Part shown: piece by piece, positions 18,338-25,826 of the stretch | Position numbering within the stretch: position 1 is the stretch's first letter | How the letters are laid out: every line of letters starts with the position of its first letter | Source of the DNA: Streptomyces bambusae | Lineage (GTDB): Bacteria > Actinomycetota > Actinomycetes > Streptomycetales > Streptomycetaceae | Length of the DNA stretch: 64,000 bases | Assembly (NCBI RefSeq): GCF_020532645.1 | Contig: NZ_JAJAUZ010000013.1 | Coordinates: 1-64,000 of the forward strand | Direction of reading: 5' to 3' | The notes under the pieces: model-generated | The model's database searches: none | What the model saw: only the letters and a program-made list of their open reading frames with translations | Told to the model about the DNA's origin: nothing | Made by a program: the position numbers and the translations under genes

Positions 18338-18664
18338 GGCGGTTCGCCCCCTTGCGGCGTCGTCCGGAAAGGGAGATGTGGTGCCGGCGGCCGTGCAGTC
18401 GCGAAAACGAGCGTAGCGTTATGGTGACGGCAATCAACGAGACGCGATAGACCGGGTACGGCACCGAAACGGCGCGCGCCGCGGGACGCGCGGCAGGATC
18501 AGACCACGGCACCCGGCCGCGGCAGGGGAGGAGCGCCACCGGTTCACCCGGATCCACCAGGGCGCGCCGCGGCACCCGGGGCGCGTTCCCCCGCACGGCA
18601 GGCACGGCAGGCACGGCAGGCACGGGACGGCACTCGCCGCACGGGCGAGAGGAAGAGGGCCACG
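18338..18664. promoter_or_regulatory. Divergent promoter region of the aryl-CoA cluster
   Basis: This 327-base gap separates the ligase-paaX unit from the dehydrogenase-ridA unit. The stretch 18404-18450 is AT-richer than its surroundings and holds a direct repeat AACGAG at 18406 and 18436 (30 bases apart), with CGTT at 18417-18420 giving AACG-N7-CGTT. It is a reasonable place for PaaX binding, but it does not match the E. coli PaaX box well. The right end contains a short tandem repeat. Confidence 0.4.
18594..18626. repeat. Tandem 9-bp repeat (CACGGCAGG)
   Basis: Three perfect copies of CACGGCAGG plus the first five bases of a fourth, just upstream of the acyl-CoA dehydrogenase start. It lies within the expected 5' leader. 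No function seen. Confidence 0.8.
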
Positions 18665-19774
18665 ATGGCGGGGTTCGTGCTCGGACCGGACCAGGAGCAG
18701 TGGTGCGCGCAACTGCGCACCCTGGCGGCCGGGCGGCTGCGGCCGCTCGCCGAGAAGGGCGAGCCGGGCCGGGTCAACCGCCCGCTGCTCGCCGCGCTCG
18801 GCGAAGCCGGCCTGCTGGACCGGCTGTTCACCTCGGGAGCGCTCGAACTCTGCCTGCTGCGCGAGTCGCTCGCGTACGCCTGCACCGAGGCGGAGACGGC
18901 GCTCGCGCTCCAGGGGCTGGGCAGCCACCCGGTGCTGCGCGCCGGCACGGACGCCCAGCGGGCCCGCTGGCTGCCGCAGGTACGGGCCGGGCGGGCGGTG
19001 GCGGCCTTCGCGCTGAGCGAGCCGGGCGCGGGTTCGGACGCGGCCGCCCTGGCGCTGCGCGCCGAACCGGACGGCGCCGGCTGGCGGCTGACGGGGGAGA
19101 AGCGGTGGATCTCCAACGCGCCCGAGGCCGACTTCTACACCGTGTTCGCGCGGACCGGCGAGACGCCCGGCTCCCGCGGGGTGACCGCCTTCCTGGTCCC
19201 CGCGGACCGGCCCGGACTCGGCGGGGAGCCCCTGGAGATGCTCTCCCCGCACCCGATCGGCAGCCTCGCCTTCGACGGGGTGCCGGTGGGGCCGGAGGAC
19301 CTGCTCGGCGAGCCGGGGCGGGGGTTCGCGGTGGCCATGGACACCCTCAACCTGTTCCGGCCCAGCGTCGGCGCGTTCGCCGTCGGCATGGCGCAGGCGG
19401 CGCTCGACGCGGCGGTCCGGCACACCGCGCACCGGAGCGCGTTCGGCGGGGTGCTGGGGGACCTCCAGGCCGTCGCGCACCGGGTCGCCGAGATGGCCAC
19501 CCGTACCGAGGCGGCCCGGCTGCTGGTGTACGCGGCGGCGGGTGCGTACGACAGCGGCGCCGCGGACGTGCCCAAGCGGGCCGCGATGGCGAAGCTGCTG
19601 GCCACCGAGACCGCGCAGTACGTCGTCGACCACGCCGTGCAGCTGCACGGGGCGGCCGCGCTGCAGCGCGGCCACCTGCTCGAACACCTCTACCGGGAGG
19701 TGCGTGCGCCCCGGATCTACGAGGGCGCCAGCGAGGTCCAGCGGACGATCATCGCGAAGGAGCTGTACCGATGA
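18665..19774 (+). CDS. Acyl-CoA dehydrogenase
   Basis: 369 aa flavoprotein. FAD/substrate segments FALSEPGAGSDA and KRWISNAPEADFY and the C-terminal catalytic base E353 in RIYEGASEVQR are present. It would carry out the alpha,beta-dehydrogenation of the ring-derived CoA ester. ATG 18665 has a purine-rich GAGAGGAAGAGG upstream. It is divergent from the ligase and overlaps the RidA-family gene by ATGA, so it is probably the first gene of a two-gene operon controlled together with the ligase by the PaaX-type regulator. Confidence 0.88.
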   Translation: MAGFVLGPDQEQWCAQLRTLAAGRLRPLAEKGEPGRVNRPLLAALGEAGLLDRLFTSGALELCLLRESLAYACTEAETALALQGLGSHPVLRAGTDAQRARWLPQVRAGRAVAAFALSEPGAGSDAAALALRAEPDGAGWRLTGEKRWISNAPEADFYTVFARTGETPGSRGVTAFLVPADRPGLGGEPLEMLSPHPIGSLAFDGVPVGPEDLLGEPGRGFAVAMDTLNLFRPSVGAFAVGMAQAALDAAVRHTAHRSAFGGVLGDLQAVAHRVAEMATRTEAARLLVYAAAGAYDSGAADVPKRAAMAKLLATETAQYVVDHAVQLHGAAALQRGHLLEHLYREVRAPRIYEGASEVQRTIIAKELYR

Positions 19775-20169
19775 GCCTGGAACGCGTGAACCCCGACGGG
19801 CTGTCCCCGGCCACCGGCTTCTCGCACGCCGTCGTCGCCACCGGCGGCCGGCTGGTGCTGCTGGCCGGGCAGACCGCGCTGGACGGGGCGGGGAAGGTGG
19901 TGGGGGAGAGCCTGCCGGAGCAGTTCGAGACCGCGCTCGGCAACCTGCTCGCGGCGCTGGCGGCGGCGGGCGGCACCCCCGACCGGCTGGCCCGGGTCAC
20001 CGTGTACGCGGTCGACGTCGCCGACTACCGGGCGCACGCCCCCGAACTCGGGCGGATCTGGCGGGCCCTGGCGGGCCGCGACTACCCGGCGATGGCGGTG
20101 ATCGGAACCACCCGGCTGTGGGACGAGGAGGCGCTGGTCGAACTCGACGGGCTGGCGGTGCTCGACTGA
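19771..20169 (+). CDS. RidA (YjgF/UK114) family protein lacking the canonical arginine
   Basis: 132 aa with the RidA trimer fold signatures: VLLAGQTALD near residue 30 and a hydrophobic AGGTPDRLARVTVYAVDV core. Archetypal RidA hydrolyses reactive enamines/imines and needs Arg105 (PARSC in E. coli). Here the same place reads PAMAV, so Met replaces Arg. This puts it outside the standard RidA subgroup, and its activity is unclear. It overlaps the acyl-CoA dehydrogenase by ATGA, so it belongs to the aryl-CoA cluster. In an anthraniloyl-CoA pathway it could act on the enamine formed after ring reduction; this is inference. Confidence 0.82.
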   Translation: MSLERVNPDGLSPATGFSHAVVATGGRLVLLAGQTALDGAGKVVGESLPEQFETALGNLLAALAAAGGTPDRLARVTVYAVDVADYRAHAPELGRIWRALAGRDYPAMAVIGTTRLWDEEALVELDGLAVLD

Positions 20170-20214
20170 GGCGGCCCGCCCGTACGGAACGTGCGGGCGG
20201 GGCCCGCAAAGGTG

Positions 20215-20251
20215 CGGCCCGCGGCGGTGGGAGGGCCTCCGCCGCGGGCCG
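20215..20251. terminator. Bidirectional hairpin between ridA-family gene and pepP
   Basis: GGCCCGCGGCGG and CCGCCGCGGGCC pair perfectly (12 bp) around an 11-base loop, between two convergent genes. Confidence 0.55.
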
Positions 20252-20314
20252 ACCGGGTGGACCGCCCGGCTGAGGGACCGGCCGGCCCGGGGTCCGTGCC
20301 TGCCCGGTGCGGGC

Positions 20315-21691
20315 TCAGCGGACCCCGTCCAGGAGGGCGCCCATCCACTCTTCGATGCCGGCCACCGTGCGGGGCAGGGCGCCGGACATCAGGCGGGCAC
20401 CGTCGGAGGTGACGACCAGGTCGTCCTCGATGCGTACGCCGATGCCGCGCAGCTCGGCGGGGAGGGTCTCGTCGTCGGGCTGGAGGTAGAGCCCGGGCTC
20501 GACGGTGAGGACCTGGCCCTCCTCCAGGACGCCGTCGAGGTACGTCTCGGCGCGGGCCCTGGCGCAGTCGTGGACGTCCAGGCCGAGCATGTGGCCGCTG
20601 CTGCAGAGGGTGTAGCGGCGGTACAGGTCGCCGGCGGGGTCCTTGAGGACGCCCCAGCCGGCCAGCCCCTCGGCGATGACCCGCATGCCGGCGCGGTGGA
20701 AGTCGCGGAAGCTCGCGCCGGGGCGCAGTGCGGCGATGCCGGCGTCCTGGGCGGCCAGCACCAGTTCGTAGACCTGGCGCTGGACCGGGGAGAAGCGGCC
20801 GGACAGCGGCAGGGTGCGGGTGATGTCGGCGGTGTAGAGGCTGTCGGTCTCGACTCCGGCGTCGAGCAGGAGCAGGTCGTCGCCGTCGAGCCTGCCGTCG
20901 TTGCGGATCCAGTGCAGCACGCAGGCGTGTGCGCCGGCCGCGGCGATGGTGTCGTAGCCGGTGCCGTTGCCCTCGGCGCGGGCGCGCAGGCCGAAGACGC
21001 CCTCGATCCAGCGCTCGCCGCGCGGGTGGGCGAGGGCCTGCGGCAGGGCGCGGACCACGTCCTCGAAGCCGGCGGTGGTGTGGTCGACGGCCAGCTGGAG
21101 CTGGCCGACCTCCCAGGCGTCCTTGACCAGCCGGAGTTCGGAGAGGGCGGCGGCCAGTTCGGGGTCTTCGGCGGCGTTGCGGCCGGCCGGGGCGCCGAGC
21201 CGGTCCAGGTGCTCGCAGCGGATGCCGGTGAGCCGTTCGGCCTCGGCGACGTCGGGGCGGCGGCCCACCCAGAACTCGCCGTGGCGGCGGTCGCGGAAGA
21301 ACTCCTCGTTGCCTTCGGCCCGCGGCGAGCGGGGGCGCAGGTGGAGGACGGCCTCGTGGCCGTGCGGGCCGGCCGGTTCCAGGACCAGGACGTGGCCGAC
21401 CTGGTCCTCGCCGGTCAGGCCGGTCAGCCAGGCGTACGCGCTGTGCGGGCGGAAGCGGAAGTCGCAGTCGTTGGAGCGGACCTTCAGCTCGCCGGCCGGG
21501 ATGATCAGGCGCTCGCCCGGGAAGCGGGCCGACAGCCGGGCGCGGCGGGCCGGGGTGACGTCGTACGCGGACACCCGGGCGTCGGCGGGCAGCGGCGAGG
21601 GGGTCCAGCCGCCGGCCATGAACCGGGACAACTCGGCTGAGACGGGCAGGTCGTGACTGCCGATGTGGAGGCCGGCGGGGCGGTCGGACAC
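20315..21691 (-). CDS. pepP: Xaa-Pro aminopeptidase (aminopeptidase P, M24B)
   Basis: 458 aa from GTG 21691. The N-terminal domain is the aminopeptidase P type (ERLIIPAGELKVRSNDCDF). The C-terminal pita-bread domain shows the metal ligands: LLLDAGVETDSLYTADITRT (two Asp), CSSGHMLGLDVHD (His) and TVEPGLYL plus GIGVRIEDDL (two Glu). It removes N-terminal residues ahead of proline, as needed for collagen-derived peptides. GTG 21691 is preferred because GGGAG lies 6 bases before it and the family sequence starts there; ATG 21748 is in frame but lacks a ribosome binding site and would swallow promoter-like DNA. It has no signal peptide. It is divergent from the collagenase gene. Confidence 0.88.
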   Translation of the reverse strand: MSDRPAGLHIGSHDLPVSAELSRFMAGGWTPSPLPADARVSAYDVTPARRARLSARFPGERLIIPAGELKVRSNDCDFRFRPHSAYAWLTGLTGEDQVGHVLVLEPAGPHGHEAVLHLRPRSPRAEGNEEFFRDRRHGEFWVGRRPDVAEAERLTGIRCEHLDRLGAPAGRNAAEDPELAAALSELRLVKDAWEVGQLQLAVDHTTAGFEDVVRALPQALAHPRGERWIEGVFGLRARAEGNGTGYDTIAAAGAHACVLHWIRNDGRLDGDDLLLLDAGVETDSLYTADITRTLPLSGRFSPVQRQVYELVLAAQDAGIAALRPGASFRDFHRAGMRVIAEGLAGWGVLKDPAGDLYRRYTLCSSGHMLGLDVHDCARARAETYLDGVLEEGQVLTVEPGLYLQPDDETLPAELRGIGVRIEDDLVVTSDGARLMSGALPRTVAGIEEWMGALLDGVR

Positions 21692-21756
21692 GGGGACTCC
21701 CAACGGGGCGGCGGCGGACGGAATGTGAAGCTCCGGAAAACGTGGCATGCACAGGT

Positions 21757-21788
21757 CTTGTCAGTGCAATTTCACATTACTATGTTAC
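21757..21788 (+). promoter_or_regulatory. Promoter and operator of the collagenase gene (32-bp shared block, copy 1)
   Basis: TTGTCA (21758-21763), 17 bases, then TATGTT (21781-21786) make a good sigma-70-type promoter for the collagenase. ATTTCACA (21769-21776, reverse complement TGTGAAAT) lies in the spacer, so a bound repressor would block RNA polymerase. The block is identical at 31 of 32 positions to 32393-32424. A weaker partial copy, AATGTGAA, lies at 21722-21729 nearer pepP. Confidence 0.8.
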
Positions 21789-21890
21789 AGCTCACACCGC
21801 GGCGGTCTCCATCCCCGTCAACTGCCCGGTCGCCCAGGGGAGTTCGGCCTCCCCGCCCCCACATTTCGGCTTTACGACCAGGAGTCATTG

Positions 21891-24263
21891 GTGTCGAAGC
21901 ACAGCGCTCTGCGCAAGCCGTTCCTCGCCGCCGCCATCGCGGCCACCCTCCTCGCCTCCGCCGGGCAGGCCGTGGTGCAGGCCGCCGAGAGCGCGCCCTC
22001 CGTACCCGCCTCGCTCGCCGCCCGGCCCGCGCCGGCCGCCGCGCAGCACGCACCCGCCCCCGCCAACCCGTTCGACGAGGTCCAGCGCCTCGCGAAGGCG
22101 CCGAAGGCCAAGGCCGTCGCCCCCGCCGCCCCGGGCAAGCAGGCCGCCGGCCGGATCGCCGGCCCGCAGACCGATCTGCCGGCCAAGGCCGGGAACGCGA
22201 AGGGCGCCCTCCTCGCCCCGGCCGCGACGGCCGCCGGGGTGCCCTGCACCCTCGACGGGATCACGGGGCTCGGCCCCGAGCAGTTCGCCGACTTCCTCGC
22301 CGACCGCGCGGTCACCGCGAACGTCTGCCTGCGGTCGGTGCTGTGGACCTGGGACGCCCGGCTGGCGCCGGTCATGTCCGACGCCCACGTGCAGGCCGTC
22401 GCCCGCCGGATATCCGCCGTGGCCGCCGCCCACGACGGGCGGAACGGCAGCAACCTGGAGGAGATGTTCACCTACCTCCACGCGGTCGTCTACCACGACT
22501 TCTCGCGCGGTGAGATCGACATCACCGACGCCCCCACCGTCGACGCCGTCCGCCGGGCGATCGCCGACTTCGCCGCCGCCGCCCGCACCTTCGACGCGAC
22601 GGCTTCCAACGCCAACACCCTGCGCGAGGCCCTCTACACGGGCAGCGGCCCCGGCCTGCGCCACCACCAGCTCGGTCTGATCGGCAAGGTGCTCGCCACG
22701 ATGGGCCCGGACCGCCCGGCCACCCACCACGACAAGGCCTGGGCGGGCGCCGCCCTCGCCGCCCTGTCCGTGAACTACCTCGGCGTCTACCCGGGCAACC
22801 GGGACACCGCCTTCCACGCCGCGGCCGGCCAGGACGCCTCGTACCGCGCCGGGTTCAAGGCCTTCGCGACCTACGCGCACCTCAAGGGCTCGGAGAACGC
22901 CTGGGTCGTGCGCGACGCGATGAAGGAACTCGGCCGCTTCGGCCAGATCGAGGGCCTGCGCGACCAGACCGTCGCCGACCTCGGCTGGGCCCTCGGCCGG
23001 ATCGCGGACACCTACGGCCGCGGCTCCGAGCAGTGGACCGCGATCGTCTCGTGGATCGGCTACTACGGCGCATGCCAGCAGTTCGCCGTGTGCAAGCAGG
23101 ACATCGAAGCCTGGCTGTTCCCGAACCTGTACACCTACGACAACGGCGCCATCAAGGTCCGCACCGCCCTCGACCGGGCCACCGTGGACCAGCTGTACTA
23201 CGCGAGCAAGCGGGTCAAGGCCCAGTTCCACCGCGTCCTCGGCACCGAGCAGCCGCTCGCCGGAGACCCGAACGCGACGCTGAACATCGTCCTCTACGCC
23301 TCCCGCGCCGACTACGCGAACCTGCACCCGATCCTCACGGGCATGGGCACCGCGAACGGCGGCGTCTACATCGAGAACGGCGCCACCTTCTACACCTACC
23401 AGCGCCGGGTGCCGCAGGACTCCCAGCTCACGCTGGAAGAGCTGTTCCGCCACGAGTACGTCCACTACCTCAACGGCCGCTACGCGGTGCCGGGCTCCTT
23501 CGGCCAGGGCCCCTGGTACCAGGGCGACCGCACCACCTCCATGGACGAGGGCACGGCCGAGTTCTTCGACGGCGCCACCCGCGACGACGGCATCGCCGTC
23601 CGCAAGTCGCTGGTCAAGAGCATCATCGCCGACACCGCCGGCGGCGGCCCCCGGATGACGGTCGAGCAGCTCCTGCACGCCACCTACGAGGGCGACGGGT
23701 TCCGCTTCTACAGTTACGCGGGCACGTTCTTCGAGTTCCTGTGGACCGAGCGGCCCTCGCTGCTCCAGGAGATGTACCGGCACCTGCGCGCCGACGACCC
23801 GGCGGCGTTCGACGCCTGGCGCCACCGCATGGGCGCGGACACCTACCTCCAGCGCGACTACGACCGGTTCCTCGACGCGCAGATCGCGAAGGTGGACACG
23901 CTGTACGTGCCGAACACCGTCTTCACCCCGGTCGACCAGCTGCGGGACTCGGCCCTGGGCGAGGTGAAGGCGCGCTTCGCGCAGGCGACGTACAACACCC
24001 CCGACTGCGTGGAGAACGGCGAGCCCGGCAAGCGCCGGTTCGTCTGCACCGGCCGCATCACCGCGAACCTGAAGGACTGGCGCAACCCCGACCAGGTCTT
24101 CAAGGACATGTCCGAGACGGTCGACTACTTCATCCTCGACCGGGCCGGCGCGGCGTCCGACAACCTGGCCGACATGAACTGCTCGTTCGGCGGGGTGGAG
24201 ATCTGGGCCAACCGGGTCGCCGGCACCGCGCCCTACTCCTGCGACGGCCCGCTCCGCGGCTGA
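21891..24263 (+). CDS. Secreted microbial collagenase (M9 family metallopeptidase)
   Basis: 790 aa. Residues 1-32 form a signal peptide (basic start, hydrophobic core ending near AVVQAAE). A Pro/Ala-rich linker follows, then the collagenase activator region (from CTLDGITGLGPEQF) and a gluzincin catalytic domain. The zinc site is H521-E-Y-V-H525 with the third ligand E553 (MDEGTAEFF), 28 residues later as in M9 enzymes. No C-terminal PKD or collagen-binding domain is visible, so it is a short form. GTG 21891 has AGGAG 6 bases upstream; TTG 21888 is a possible alternative. It is predicted to cut native collagen outside the cell and to be controlled by the GntR operator upstream. Confidence 0.9.
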   Translation: MSKHSALRKPFLAAAIAATLLASAGQAVVQAAESAPSVPASLAARPAPAAAQHAPAPANPFDEVQRLAKAPKAKAVAPAAPGKQAAGRIAGPQTDLPAKAGNAKGALLAPAATAAGVPCTLDGITGLGPEQFADFLADRAVTANVCLRSVLWTWDARLAPVMSDAHVQAVARRISAVAAAHDGRNGSNLEEMFTYLHAVVYHDFSRGEIDITDAPTVDAVRRAIADFAAAARTFDATASNANTLREALYTGSGPGLRHHQLGLIGKVLATMGPDRPATHHDKAWAGAALAALSVNYLGVYPGNRDTAFHAAAGQDASYRAGFKAFATYAHLKGSENAWVVRDAMKELGRFGQIEGLRDQTVADLGWALGRIADTYGRGSEQWTAIVSWIGYYGACQQFAVCKQDIEAWLFPNLYTYDNGAIKVRTALDRATVDQLYYASKRVKAQFHRVLGTEQPLAGDPNATLNIVLYASRADYANLHPILTGMGTANGGVYIENGATFYTYQRRVPQDSQLTLEELFRHEYVHYLNGRYAVPGSFGQGPWYQGDRTTSMDEGTAEFFDGATRDDGIAVRKSLVKSIIADTAGGGPRMTVEQLLHATYEGDGFRFYSYAGTFFEFLWTERPSLLQEMYRHLRADDPAAFDAWRHRMGADTYLQRDYDRFLDAQIAKVDTLYVPNTVFTPVDQLRDSALGEVKARFAQATYNTPDCVENGEPGKRRFVCTGRITANLKDWRNPDQVFKDMSETVDYFILDRAGAASDNLADMNCSFGGVEIWANRVAGTAPYSCDGPLRG

Positions 24264-24307
24264 CCCCCGGCCGGACCGGCTGCCTCCGGAAACGGCCGCC
24301 GACCGTC

Positions 24308-24342
24308 TTGGCGGCCTCTGAAGAATGTGACATATTACTGTC
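24308..24342 (+). promoter_or_regulatory. Promoter/operator of the D-hydroxyproline dehydrogenase operon
   Basis: TTGGCG (24308-24313), 17 bases, CATATT (24331-24336) form a promoter whose expected start falls on the GTG at 24343, implying a leaderless mRNA. TGTGACAT (24326-24333) overlaps the -10 element and matches the motif seen at the other units. Confidence 0.65.
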
Positions 24343-25521
24343 GTGCCCAACAGACACTCCCCGGACGTCGTGATCATCGGTGCCGGCGTCGTCGGAGCGG
24401 CGTGCGCCTACTACGCCGCCCGCGCCGGCCTCTCCGTCACCGTCGTCGACCGCGGTCCCGTCGCGGGCGGCACCACGGGTGCCGGGGAAGGAAACCTGCT
24501 CGTCTCCGACAAGGAGGCGGGTCCCGAGCTCGACCTCGCGCTGCTGTCCACCCGACTGTGGCGCGAGCTGGCCACGGAGCTCCCACCGGAGACCGAGTAC
24601 GAGCCGAAGGGAGGTCTCGTCGTCGCGCCCGACGAGACCACCCTGAAGGCCCTGCGCACCTTTGCGGAGGGCCAGCGGGCGGCCGGCGTCGACGCCCGCG
24701 AGATCGCCCCCGACGACCTCCCCGCCCTCGAACCCCACCTGGCCGCCGGCTTCGCGGGCGGCTTCCACTACCCGCAGGACGCCCAGGTGCAGCCCGCCCA
24801 GGCGGCCGCCCGGCTGCTGCACGCCTCCGGCGCCGCCACCCGCCTCGGCGAAGAGGTCACCGCCCTGCTCACCGGCCCCGACGGCACCGTCCGCGGAGTA
24901 CGCACCACCCGGGGCGAGATCGCCGCCCGCGCCGTCGTCAACGCCGCCGGCACCTGGGGCGGCCGGATCGCCGAACTCGCCGGAGTCCGCCTGCCGGTCC
25001 TGCCCCGGCGCGGCTTCGTCCTCGTCACCGAACCGCTCCCGCGGCTGGTCCGCCACAAGGTGTACGCCGCCGACTACATCGCCGACGTGGCCAGCGACTC
25101 CGCCGCCCTCCAGTCCTCGGCCGTGGTCGAGGGCACCCCCGGCGGGCCCGTGCTGATCGGCGCCACCCGCGAACGGGTCGGCTTCGACCGCAGCCTGTCC
25201 ACCGAGGCGCTCCGCCGGCTCGCCGGCCAGGCCGCCGCGCTCTTCCCGGTGCTCGGCGAGGTCAGGGCCCTGCGCACCTACCACGGCTTCCGGCCCTACC
25301 TGCCCGACCACCTCCCGGCCGTCGGCCCGGACCCGCGGGCGCCCGGCCTGTTCCACGCCTGCGGGCACGAGGGCGCGGGCATCGGCCTCGCCCCGGCCAC
25401 CGGCCTGCTGCTGGCCGACGTCCTGACCGGCGCCCGGCCGGCCCTCGACCTCGCCCCGTTCCGCCCCGAGCGGTTCGGCGACGGCACCACCTCCCACGCT
25501 GCGAACGGAGCGGGCGCATGA
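24343..25521 (+). CDS. FAD-dependent D-hydroxyproline dehydrogenase subunit (DadA/DAO-type)
   Basis: 392 aa. VVIIGAGVVGAACAYYAARAG is the dinucleotide-binding start, and GTTGAGEGN and CGHEGAGIGLAPATG are typical of the D-amino-acid oxidase fold. In the hydroxyproline pathway this subunit oxidises cis-4-hydroxy-D-proline to pyrroline-4-hydroxy-2-carboxylate. The three consecutive genes here match the three-subunit D-hydroxyproline dehydrogenase described in Pseudomonas. GTG 24343 has no ribosome binding site and is probably translated leaderless. It overlaps the 2Fe-2S subunit gene by ATGA. Substrate is inferred from context; D-proline or sarcosine-type activity cannot be excluded. Confidence 0.82.
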   Translation: MPNRHSPDVVIIGAGVVGAACAYYAARAGLSVTVVDRGPVAGGTTGAGEGNLLVSDKEAGPELDLALLSTRLWRELATELPPETEYEPKGGLVVAPDETTLKALRTFAEGQRAAGVDAREIAPDDLPALEPHLAAGFAGGFHYPQDAQVQPAQAAARLLHASGAATRLGEEVTALLTGPDGTVRGVRTTRGEIAARAVVNAAGTWGGRIAELAGVRLPVLPRRGFVLVTEPLPRLVRHKVYAADYIADVASDSAALQSSAVVEGTPGGPVLIGATRERVGFDRSLSTEALRRLAGQAAALFPVLGEVRALRTYHGFRPYLPDHLPAVGPDPRAPGLFHACGHEGAGIGLAPATGLLLADVLTGARPALDLAPFRPERFGDGTTSHAANGAGA

Positions 25522-25826
25522 GCGAGCCGCGCGACCTCGTCGGGGGCGCCCCCGAGACGTCCTTCACCCTGGACTTCGACGGCCGGAAGCTGCCCGCACA
25601 CAGCGGCCAGAGCATCGCCGCCGTGCTCTGGAGCGCCGGGATCACCGCCTGGCGGACCACCCGTCAGGGCGGCGCGCCGCGCGGCGCGTTCTGCGGGATC
25701 GGCAGCTGCTACGACTGCCTCGTCACCGTCAACGGCCGCCCCAACCAGCGGGCCTGCCTGCTCCCCGCCCGCCCCGGCGACACCGTCACCCCCCAGGAAG
25801 GCACCGGCCATGGCGCCCTCGTCTGA
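25518..25826 (+). CDS. (2Fe-2S)-binding small subunit of the dehydrogenase
   Basis: 102 aa with a plant-ferredoxin-like fold. The cluster ligands are C59, C64, C67 and C80 (FCGIGSCYDC ... RAC), the spacing used in sarcosine oxidase alpha, HcnA and the small subunits of amino-acid dehydrogenases. It would pass electrons between the flavin subunits. It overlaps both neighbours (ATGA before, 17 bases after), so the three genes are translated as a set. Confidence 0.85.
   Translation: MSEPRDLVGGAPETSFTLDFDGRKLPAHSGQSIAAVLWSAGITAWRTTRQGGAPRGAFCGIGSCYDCLVTVNGRPNQRACLLPARPGDTVTPQEGTGHGALV

Noticed and set aside
20315..21748. ATG 21748 as the aminopeptidase P start
   Set aside because: There is no ribosome binding site, the added residues do not look like the family, and the segment contains a partial operator motif; GTG 21691 has GGGAG at good spacing.
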